The position numbers and the translations under genes were made by a program. Positions 54,700 to 64,000 of a stretch of 64,000 nucleotides of DNA are shown here, one piece after another. Where the stretch lies: contig JAPXFQ010001355.1 of the NCBI GenBank assembly GCA_028564705.1, positions 558,001 through 622,000 of the forward strand. Direction: 5' to 3'. Every line of letters begins with the position of its first letter. Position 1 is the first letter of the stretch. The notes beneath the pieces are model-generated. The model worked only from the letters and a program-made list of their open reading frames with translations, ran no database searches and had not been told where the DNA came from. Source of the DNA: Apricaphanius iberus (Eukaryota > Chordata > Actinopteri > Cyprinodontiformes > Aphaniidae).

Positions 54700-54744
54700 G
54701 GATTTGCATTCGACAATGCAGCCGAAGTAGTCGAATGCAAATCC
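54700..54744. repeat. Perfect 15-bp-arm palindrome with octamer motifs
   Basis: GGATTTGCATTCGAC (54700-54714) pairs exactly with GTCGAATGCAAATCC (54730-54744) around a 15-nt loop. Each arm contains ATTTGCAT/ATGCAAAT, the octamer bound by POU/Oct factors. Whether it is regulatory is unknown. Confidence 0.95.
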
Positions 54745-54881
54745 ACTGAGCTCTCAACACAGAGCGCATTGTTGGAAGACAAAGTGATAAAATAAATGTA
54801 AAATTCTGTATCATTCGATACGTATGTGTGTTGAACCGAAAGCACTGTATTGAACGGTTCAAAACAGATACATGTATTTTG

Positions 54882-54882
<1 letters not shown>
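54745..54882. other. Short non-coding stretch
   Basis: Nothing recognisable. Confidence 0.5.
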
Positions 54883-54926
<44 letters not shown>

Positions 54927-54940
54927 CACACACACACACA
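54883..54940. repeat. (CA)n microsatellite
   Basis: About 29 CA units with one CG interruption at about 54919. Confidence 0.97.
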
Positions 54941-56659
54941 AAAGGTACTTAGTCCGCGATCATTTGTCCAAGTTCTCCCACTTAAAAAGATGACAAAAGC
55001 CTGTAGTTTAAATCATAGGTTTACCTCAACTATGAGCTTCCAATTGCAAAAACTTGCGACATCTGATACAACTGAACATTTCAGAGAGGTTTTTTATAGT
55101 GGCCAGTCTAAGGCACACCTGTGCAATAATCATGCTGTCTAATCAGCATCTTGATATGACACACCTGTGAGGTGGGATGGATTATCTCAGCAAAGAAGAA
55201 GTGGTCACTAACACTAATTTAGACAGATTTGTGAACAATATTTGAGAGAAATGTTTTTTTTTTGTATGTAAAAAATGTTTCCCCATCGTACTGCAGTGGG
55301 GATTCTTGTTGTGAATGACATATAATAACATCATACACAGCTTAGGACTGAAACAAAAGCGGCTAGTTCAATGCAGGTTGCAAGAATCAATTGACTCAAT
55401 CCTTGCCAAATCAAACTGATCGAGAGGATGAAAGAAGTCACTTAACTAAATGAGACATCTGAAGGCAAAAGAGGAAAGTACAGGCACTTTCAAAGAACAC
55501 AAAAATGTGAACAAACTTCCCACAAATATTAAGAGTGAAACATTCAATTAATAATCTGTATTTGCAATTTAGAAAAAAAGATGTGACACCACAAACATTG
55601 TTAGAAGTTATTCCTGGATCCATTTGTACAAGAATATCAGTTTTTCTTTCCATGGAGACTGGAATCAACTCAATTCAAGCTATTCATGCTCAAATAAAAC
55701 TGCAAGTATGATCATCTTAAATATCTAATCCATCTCTACTGTAGGTTTCTTCAGCATGGGCCAAAGGACAGAGAAAGGCAGCGGACCCCCATATCTCTAC
55801 TCTCCATTAACATAGTGAGCAGCTGTGAAAGGGCAGAGCGCCGGCTGCCTGGAGATTTATCAGAATGTCACTGTACGCCACATTAGCCCTGACACCGCAT
55901 GCAGCACACTCACAAATACACGCACATTTGTAGCTGCCACACTTGAGACCTGGGTAGGATCAGGGTCAAACTGATATGTCACAAGCAGGCGTATCATCGG
56001 AGGGTGTTCTGCAGAGGAGTGCTTGTGCTTTAATATACTGGTGTGGGTTTTTTCTTTTATACTTGTGTTTGCTTTGCTACTCAGACTTTTGTTCTTTCAT
56101 CTTCAGCAATGAGACCGAAAGACAAACAAGTCTGGCAACACCTGCGTTTCCACTCCTGAAAGCAAGATTCAGCACATCAAAGCACGGCGTTCGCTCCGCC
56201 GCTTTCTTAATTCATTAAACACTCCCTTTAATCACTCTGAAACACACGGCTGCATCGGTTCTTTCAGCTGCATCCAGTTTTCCGAGCAAGAGCCTGGGCA
56301 TTTTTCATAAGAGATCAGGTATTTAGTTTTAAATATAAACAGCCAGTGGGGAAAAAAGGCTTCTGTAAAAAGTTTTCAGTCAATTTATTTTGAATAAACA
56401 CCTGATATCTTTGCAGTAATGAGGCAACGCAAACTCATACCTGTAGGCTACACATATGTATCTACCTACAAGATAAAATGGAAAGACAAGGAATGTAAGT
56501 GAGTCAAATAAAACCATATCCAGCTATCTTGTTATAATGTCTCAGAGAAAGGCAGAAGCCAACGAGTGAGCCGCAAACGTTTTTCAGTCTCATTCTTCAT
56601 GACTTAAAAAACAGGAACTTCTTTGTGTCAATAGCTACATGTAGCTTTTCATCAGAACA
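54941..56659. other. Non-coding, repeat-poor
   Basis: No recognisable repeat or gene. The part around 55740-55930 looks single-copy and of mixed composition, unlike the AT-rich surroundings. The open frame 55976-56218 has no domain. Confidence 0.45.
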
Positions 56660-57040
56660 TACATAATCACATGTGGGGTGCCCCAGGGCTCCATCCTTGT
56701 GGACCCTTCTCATATACATGCTCATGCTGGACCAGATTAAAAAAACGTATATACAGATGATCCTCAGCTCTAGAATTCAAGATCACAAGGTGATTTTAAG
56801 CCCATCTGAACCCTAACTGAATGGCATTAAGCAAATTAATGCTGGATGTGCCATTATTTTCTCCTGATGCATAGAAACAATACTGTATTAAATATTTTTG
56901 GACATAAGGAGGACAGATCAAAAGAAACCGTACAGCTTCAGTTTGTACAGTTACAAACTAATGATTATGCCCAAAATGTAGATGTACTGATGGACTCAGA
57001 CCTGAATCTCTAGAAAGGTATGTTAAGAACCATACAAGGC
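56660..57040 (+). pseudogene. L2/CR1-like LINE reverse transcriptase scrap
   Basis: The plus strand, in shifting frames, shows remnants of CGVPQGS (GTGGGGTGCCCCAGGGCTCC). Next comes a YTDDPQL motif near 56748, where YADDTQL would be expected, and then LNGIKQINA-like wording and a region around MDSDLNL. This order (PQG box, YxDD box) is that of an RT palm domain. Heavily decayed, with no ends found. Confidence 0.68.
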
Positions 57041-57389
57041 ATGGGCATTGCAACCATGGGGCAAGTGGGTGTTTCAACACTCACACTTTTTCTTGTGAGA
57101 TAATTGAACACCTTCACTTTTACAGCAGTTTTTCTGAAAAAACAGTTTTCTGTTAGATTTGTTTCCCTAACCTGAGTGCATAGTTAGGTAAATGAAAGAA
57201 CATTTTTCTACATGAGAAAAAATAAAAAAATTGGTGTGATGCCATATGTGCAATGAAAACCATGTAATACGTGTTTTGGAAAGCGTAGTGCTCCTTCTCT
57301 GAATGTTCGGTGCGCTAGTTCAGCTCTGCTGCAGTGCTAGCACATACTCCACTCTGTCTTGCTTTTCATATATGCGCTCTTTGCTAGTG
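57041..57389. other. Non-coding stretch
   Basis: Nothing recognisable. Confidence 0.5.
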
Positions 57390-57662
57390 TTCAGTTCAAT
57401 TCAGCTTTATCAATATACCACTGATTCACAACAGATGTCATCTTAAGGCACTTTACAAGAAAAGACATTGCAATTCAATCATACATACATTCCAATCAAA
57501 AGTTTTCTATTTTAAGGAATCCCAGCAGATTGCATCAAGTCACTGATTGGCAGTTGTGCCCCTGTGATCCAGACTCCAACTAATAATAATAATAATAACT
57601 TCCCTTTGACAGGAAGAAACCTCCAGCAGAACCTAGCTAAGTATGAACGGCAATCTGCTGTT
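57390..57662. repeat. Common fish dispersed repeat (LINE/SINE tail type)
   Basis: AGTTCAATTCAGCTTTATCA, TCTTAAGGCACTTTACAAG and GACAGGAAGAAACCTCCAGC appear in that order. This is typical of a frequent teleost repeat. A short (TAA)n run at 57581-57598 lies inside it. Confidence 0.7.
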
Positions 57663-60446
57663 TCTGTAGCAGGCAGGAAAAGTTGATCGCGGCACGATTA
57701 GAGGTTCGGCTTACATAGACGGGATCTGTGCATTTTAGGTCTTCTTGTCTAACATCTGCTGATTAGCAGCTTTGTTAAAGGAATTATATCAAAGATTATA
57801 GTCAACGTGATGTGTGGGTTGTAAAAGAATCCATAAAGATAGTTTGCAGGCTATATTAATGTTAGGTATGTTAGCAATGTTTTTTTCCGGCCATTAATCC
57901 TTTTCCTGGTGTCCCCTGGTATCTCTGTACTCTCTGGAGCCTGCACCAGCCTCATAGCTGTATAGTTGTGGTCCATCATGTATAATTGTACATGTTTCAA
58001 GTTTTTTTTTGAGTCAGAACTGGCATTAAAATCCATAGATTTGTATCGATCGTGCTGACAAGACTGCCTTCTTTCACGTCACTTCTGGTCTGGTGGAGGT
58101 TAAATCTCACAAAAATGTAAAATAGTTTTCTTTCTGCGTCTTTTTTTATTTAAAAAAGCTTTCTGATGTATTTCTCTAAACATTGGATTAATGGGGGGCT
58201 CTAACCTGCAACCTGGACTTTATTCACTTTTCCCATCAGAATGTGCAATTTTTTCTCCACTGGCGATTGAGATGATTTAGGATCAACTAGATCTCTAATG
58301 ATCTAAAAAAAAAAAGGTCCACAGCAACTTGTCGCCCAAAAATAGTTTTGACCAAAAAACAAAACAAAAATGTTCTATAGGTTCAGACTGCAAAAGTGAT
58401 ATTTGTTTTCTTAAAAAGAATGATTTAAAGTAAATATGATAAAAAACTAAATAATCCTTCCTTTAGAAAGATAGTTCCCACAAATTAACATTTATACAAA
58501 TACTGTAATGTAGGCATATTTTTATTTCTGTAGTTGTTGTTGATAATAAGTTTGTGTAAACAAATCATGAAGGATTCTGCATTATAATCACATTTTTACA
58601 TAAACCAAACCTGTTATCAATTTGACATTTAGTTGTAGATGGTTGATATGGAAAAATTCTGATAAGATAAATCTTCTCTGGCTAGGATAAAGAAAAGTAC
58701 TTATTGCTGTCAGTGAAATGTCAGACCTATTTGCGAAGCAAAGATTTTGTGTCCTTATTTGCACTCGAGCAGACAGTTGGAACATACCACTATTTATTTT
58801 TAACATAAAGAGCCTGCTAATGAATTATGTGAGCTCTACACATCAGTTTAGATACAGCTCATCAGTCTCGGGCCATTAAATGCTGCCAACAGTGTCAATA
58901 CAGCAACAGCAGCGTGGGATGTTAGTGAGTTTGTCATTGAATCCATCAGACATCTGAGCCACTCTCTCCTACTCAACTGTGTGGGAGGTACAGGGCTGTT
59001 ATTAATGACACTTTGGCTATTTTTCTGCCTCGTATGGCTACTTCCATCACTGCACTCACTCAGTTCTTTCAGCTTTAAAAGAGTGCACACCCTCAGTCAG
59101 CGTATGTTTAGCCAGCGCTAATGTGAGCTAAAGACGGCCTGCTTAAAGTGTCACAATCACTGTTTCGTGTTGTAAAAAATTCGAGTGATGGAATTTTTTG
59201 AAGCAGATTATTGTGCCTGGATAAGATGAATTATTTCTGGACAGGAACCAGCATGTTTTGTGTCCTGACCAGGACACAAAATTAAGTCATGGTGATTGAA
59301 GAGTGTACCTCTGATAGAATGCAAAATTTCTCAGATTTAAAACACAAATGTTGCTTATAGTGTTCAATTTAACTGAAAAATATTTTCTCAAACCTCGCTG
59401 CTGCATTTGATACAGTTGATATGACAGTTTTCAGTTTTATTCATTTTCAAAAGTCAACATGTATAGAAATGATATCTGGAAACATCTCTGTAAATAAATA
59501 TTAAAATAAACTAACCCTTATAAGATTAAAGTATTTATAAGTAACAATAACAGTACTTTTTAACTTAAACAGGACAAATGTGAAACATAAAATCTGAAAT
59601 AATAGTCTAAGGAAGGCTATAGCACATACCTGCAGCGCTGCAGTGCTGGCTTTTTCCGTCTCACCCTTAGCAGTGTCAAGATGAACCCCATCTGATCCTT
59701 AATACAAGAACAGCAGACATGGGGTAAGGTAAGGAAAATACTGATGTAACAAACAAGCCAAAAGGCACACAGCCAGAGAAACTCTGTTCTATACGTAGGA
59801 GATATGTAATGTTTTGAAGTCACACAGGTTTTATTCTTAGACAAATTAAGTTCTTTAATATCCATCTTACACGTGGCATTTAGTGTGAAATCGCTTTTGT
59901 TACTGGAAAGTCCAATATATTTGGCATATTTTTTCGTTGGCAAGTTACGTTATGGTTACAATATATAATATTATTTTCTTCCTGGGCAAAATTATTACCA
60001 ACTCACATTTCCTTTCTGTCTTTTCTTCCCTATGAGAGAGAATTCGAAACTTTGCCGCTGCCTTTTCATCCTCAACTCTGCTCTATCACTGTCTTTGTGT
60101 TGCCAACTTTCTGACAGAAGTTGCTAGATGACGTCACATACTAATATGCATATTAATGGCATCATAACGTTGGAGTGATGTAATGACGTCATCACTCATG
60201 TGGCCGTCATCCTTTTGTCCTCCGACATCCAATATGAATAAAGCTAGTTTGCAATAAAACCAAGGTGCTCAGACATGTCGAGATACAAGAACATGTAGAA
60301 CAGAAAAGGGCAACCTCAAAATGACATGGAAAGATGGCAGTAATAATAGACAGGAAAAAGAACTAGTAGGTGGCTTTATAACATTCAAAGGAAAGTTGGT
60401 AATATGAGGAAAACAACAAAACACAAAGGAGGAAATAATTGTATCT
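57663..60446. other. Non-coding, repeat-poor
   Basis: About 2.8 kb without recognisable genes or transposons. Two perfect CRE palindromes are listed separately. Open minus frames at 58588-58806, 58848-59090 and 59617-59943 have no domain. Confidence 0.45.
60129..60191. promoter_or_regulatory. Pair of CRE palindromes
   Basis: TGACGTCA occurs at 60129-60136 and again at 60184-60191, spaced 55 bp. It is the full-length cAMP-response element bound by CREB/ATF dimers. No promoter or start site is visible near it, so function is speculative. Confidence 0.35.
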
Positions 60447-60640
60447 AAATCAAACTTTATTTATTAAGCACTTTTCAAACCAAAGCTTCTCAAAGTACTT
60501 TACAGATTAAAACAACCCCACAACCTGGACCCCCACCCTCTTCCCAAACCCAAAATAAAACCATCATCGCAACAACACCCTCCTCCCAACCCAACCCATC
60601 TACCATAGACACACACACACACACCTGCACCTACTTAAAA
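60447..60640. repeat. Dispersed repeat remnant with C-rich tail and (AC)n
   Basis: AACTTTATTTATTAAGCACT, then AAAGTACTTTACAGA, is a frequent teleost repeat terminus. A C/A-rich stretch and a short (AC)7 run at about 60610-60624 follow. Confidence 0.6.
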
Positions 60641-61512
60641 GCAACAGTAAACAAAAGCAACAAGGGGCTGAGTACAGATGAGCCAGGAAACGCCATCATG
60701 GGAGCCATATGCATCGGCAGCAGCAGATCAGCAAAAATCAATAAATAGTTGTGTAAAATCGGACCTTAAGCGCATGAAGCTCCATTTTCCGACAACATTG
60801 AATGCAGCACGACGTAACCGGACCATAGACTGTATACTCCAGACGCTTCTGAGAGGGGGGAAGTGAGAGAGAAGCCGACCTGCACACAGAGGCAGGAGCA
60901 CACCAGGGAAGAAGAAACTATGCCAATCTTACAAAATAGAATATCATTTCTAGCTCAAAGCTGATTGCTTTGAAACTATTTGAGGCGATAAAAATTGAAA
61001 ATCATAATTTTTGCTACATGTAAACTAAGTCAGAGAAGGTGAAATCTTTACGTTTGTCAAGAAAAAAAAGGTAAAATGAATTTAAATTCTACAGGAATGA
61101 AGCGAAAACGAAGCATCTCTAGTGTTTTCTCACCAAAGACAAAGGTGAGAGTAACCTGGTGAGTAAAGTGGACGGAGGAGACGATGTGGAAGAAGAGAGA
61201 GGGGAGTGACAGAAAAGTGACAGAGGGGAAAGACGAGATCAAGGACAGGGGAGAATGCTAGAATGGCACGTCGGAGAGAGAAGGAGGGAGAGAATCACCG
61301 AGATGAGGAGGGAGAAAGAGAAAGACAGGGCAACATACCTAAACAACAAACCTAAAATTTTTAGTGTAAAGTGAATTGTCGAAAGGCTTTTTTCATGAAA
61401 TAAAGCAGAGATTAATAGAATTTTGGTTTTAACTTCACAATCAATACCACTGCGACCTGTTGCTGCTTTTCTTTTTCATCATATGGTACATTTCCATATA
61501 TTTGTAGAGATT
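60641..61512. other. Non-coding; purine-rich block 61180-61330
   Basis: No gene. From about 61180 to 61330 the plus strand is almost only G and A (GAAGAGAGAGGGGAG, GGAGGGAGAAAGAGAAAG). Such tracts can form triplex-prone DNA. Confidence 0.5.
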
Positions 61513-61552
61513 TTCACCTATATATATATATATATATATATGTATAGGTGAA
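61513..61552. repeat. (TA)n with inverted flanks
   Basis: TTCACCTATA, a run of about 11 TA units and TATAGGTGAA make one continuous hairpin of 40 nt. Confidence 0.9.
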
Positions 61553-62200
61553 TTTTTGTATATTGGAATTTTGCTAACGGGAGTTAGTATTAGCTATAGC
61601 ACGTAAAACACTCACCTAGAGCTTGTAGAGCTTCTCCTCCATGCTAGGTCTCACTCCACCGACTGCTTTACCCCCGACATAGCTGATACATTCAAAATGG
61701 TCAGATTTATAGTGGTTTTCTCTGTGTTAAATACTACTTTCTTCGTCCTGGAGGCTACGGCCATCACTCTCGTTCTTCTTCTGTAGTTGTAGTCCGATAA
61801 GCGTTTTTACACAAAATCGAACGTAACTTTTACCTCCGGTCGAAAATCAGCGTTTTCTCTGCATCAAAATTTGTTTTTAAAATTCACATACATCATATGA
61901 TTGATCCACGGCGCATTTCAAACTGGATCAGAAAATAAGTGTAATCGCTCCATTGACTCTCATTCATTTTTTTTTTTGGCATTTAGGGACCCATGGACCG
62001 GAAGTAGAAGGCCGTGACTTAGGCTCCCCATAGCCTATGTGCGACAGACATAGTTGGACCTTTATGGAAATACGGAACAAATAGCATCCCTTATTAGTTC
62101 CAAACGGGACACCACATTTAATTATCAAACAAGGGATGATTCCATATTTTAAGGGATGGTTGGCAACCCTAGGCAGCACCCTCAGCAACCCTAGTTCCAA
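61553..62200. repeat. Dispersed-repeat-like sequence
   Basis: Around 61930-62010, CGCTCCATTGACTCTCATTC and GACCCATGGACCGGAAGTAG match the style of a common fish repeat. At 62075-62175, AAGGGATGxTxCxATATTTT and GGTTGGCAACCCTAG resemble another repeat terminus (GGTTGCCAACC). No gene; boundaries uncertain. Confidence 0.45.
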
Positions 62201-64000
62201 CAATTTTGAAATACAGACACAAATACATTATTTGCATGTGCAGGGACTGGAAAGCCCTCTCCAGGACTACAGAACCCCAAAATAACAAGAGCCAGACTAT
62301 ATCATAACTCAGATTGATAAAAAACACAACTTTGCATTTGCAAATAAAACTGAAAGAACATTGGTCTGGAAATTTAAAGCACAAGTTGGACAGGCACAAC
62401 AAGTGCTTCACAGAATCTCGATATCATTAATGTTAATTTGACAGTTTGAGATGAAAATTACATTTCATATTTTTCCTTGTTGTTATATGATTGCATTTTT
62501 TTTTCTCGTTTTGTTTTCTGATCTTTGACTTCAAGAAAAGGATAGTGGTTATCTGATTGAGTCAATAAAAACATCAGTGCAGAAAATATGTTCACGCAGT
62601 AGAGGTGAATTAAAGGAGTACCAGTCTTGATGCAACCCTTTAGTAAAAGGGAACTGAACATAAACAACGCAGGTTCAAGGATAACATGGCATCCGAATTA
62701 CACCGGAAAAAGAAAAATGGATGGATGGATTTACAAGCTTCATCAGATTCAATAGAGAACATCCGTGCACAGCAGTTGTCTGCTTTCTCAGTGTTTGTTG
62801 TGTATTTACATTAGAAGAAAAGCAGAGAAAAATAAATTCCTGGCTGAAAATATGCAGAAATAAGGATTTTTGTTTCAGCAGTACTGACTAAACAGAATTT
62901 TGTAGAACTTAGTATTAATGGGGACAGCAACTTCCACTGTTCCTTGCACTGCATTTATACACGGATCGATAAAACAACAAAGTGACTCCAGAAGGCCACT
63001 GACAAGTTCAAGTCTCCCCTTGCAGCAGCAGGTGAATTTAACAAAGTTGGCTCTCTGACTCTGAAGAGAAGAACAAAGGCAGTGGGAGATCAGGGAGACG
63101 TGTACGTGTAAACAGGCTGTGAACCTGTGAAGGTGATATCTGACAGAGAGAGTGTCATGACACTCTGTGGATACGGAAAATAATTCTGAAGCTCTGTGGA
63201 CTGCTGCTGCTGGGCATCAGTTAAAAGCTTGTCTGTGTGCAGGTCTGAGGTCTAAGAACTTTGAAATGTGTGAAATGGCTCAAGGCAACTGGACATCGGA
63301 TGGCATTTGATTCGTCTCGGTGAGGATATTGACCACCAGGTTGGTTCAGTGCAGCACCACAGAGATGCTTTAATCTTTCTTCCAAACCCTCACTGCAATG
63401 TACTAATCGAGCTGAGAAACAGAGGCGGAAAAATATATTTTGAATGTTAAAAAGCAAATTAATTTCCAGTATTATAACTTTTTAAAATATTTCTCAATCT
63501 TAAAAAGATACAGCTTAACGTGAACAATATGAAGCAAAAATCAATGAGAGAAGTGGAGGTTTCACTCTGTGAGTCTGCAGATTGTATTATTTCCTGTGTG
63601 TAAAGGACTGTAAAGCACTATGGCTTATTATTTTTATATGAGGTGCTCGAATGCTGCGGTACACTTGAATTTTGTCTTTTCACACCTTTAAGGCATTGGC
63701 TTAGACACTCGAGCAACTTTGCCAACTACTTTCAGCCAAACATAGTTGCTTTTTAAAATGTGTTTATAGCTCCTTATCATTGCAAAACTATTTATTTTCA
63801 AACTTTGACAAAGATAGAGTTGTGTGTGTGAGGTGGGGGGATGAAGGGACTTGCATTTCACAAGACAAAGAATGCATTAGGTGCATTTCCACTATCGAAA
63901 CTCCACGGTAATTTTACCTGAGGAGGTACATCTCCTGGCCTGCTCCTCTTAGCAGTCGTGTCTCCCTACAAAGTTGGCTTTTCAAGGAAGTTGCAAAGAT
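62201..64000. other. Non-coding stretch to the window end
   Basis: A short (GGAT)n run at about 62717-62730 and an 18-bp perfect palindrome (AGAGTGTCATGACACTCT, 63149-63166) are the only structures noted. No gene is supported. Confidence 0.5.

Noticed and set aside
54606..55142. Frames running through the CA repeat (Cys-Val and His-Thr repeats)
   Set aside because: Translated microsatellite.
63149..63166. 18-bp perfect palindrome AGAGTGTCATGACACTCT
   Set aside because: Isolated and short enough to occur by chance in 64 kb; no context suggests an operator.

Overview
The window looks like non-coding genomic DNA of a ray-finned (teleost) fish. I base this on its transposable-element mix: several Tc1-type families, intron-bearing hAT relics, L1, L2/CR1-like and Rex1-like LINEs, a tRNA-derived SINE, and many short fold-back DNA elements. 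It also carries TA and CA microsatellites in an AT-rich background. The species cannot be told from the sequence. I found no host protein-coding gene, tRNA, rRNA or CRISPR array that I would defend. The only host-like coding hints are a 42-nt candidate exon at 37645-37686 and a weaker candidate terminal exon at 11171-11291.

Layout. 1-7 kb: fold-back DNA-element remnants, an intact Tc1-type element at 3059-4674 inside a (TA)n tract, a tRNA-type SINE and a ruined Tc1 transposase. 7-14 kb: a fold-back element with a short basic ORF, a 60-bp-arm hairpin at 9058-9201, a 3-copy tandem repeat and little else. 14-20.5 kb: a nearly intact Tc1 element at 14308-15920, then an intron-containing hAT transposase relic whose intron holds a 1.7-kb GC-rich retroposon with an 18-bp target duplication. 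22-24.5 kb: LINE scraps. 27-37 kb: truncated Tc1 ends, an L2-like relic that folds back on itself, a Tc1 relic and three fold-back elements. 40-41.9 kb: a 31-bp minisatellite and a long fold-back element. 43-50 kb: a fold-back element hosting a 213-bp-TIR Tc1 copy, then a second hAT relic carrying a small SINE-like insert. 50.6-54.1 kb: an L1 copy with a 5' inversion, interrupted by a Rex1-like LINE. 54-64 kb: mostly unremarkable, with a CA repeat, an L2-type RT scrap and a few dispersed repeats.

The sequences work as layers of insertions rather than as a pathway. The order can be read from the nesting: retroposon into hAT intron, SINE-like repeat into hAT, Rex1-like into L1, Tc1 into fold-back element. 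The only gene that looks able to make a full-length product is the transposase at 3219-4262. Its catalytic spacing is DD38E, not the usual DD34E. I see no evidence for a new multi-gene system. The best leads are the DD38E element, the 1.7-kb GC-rich retroposon, the large hairpins and the candidate micro-exon.
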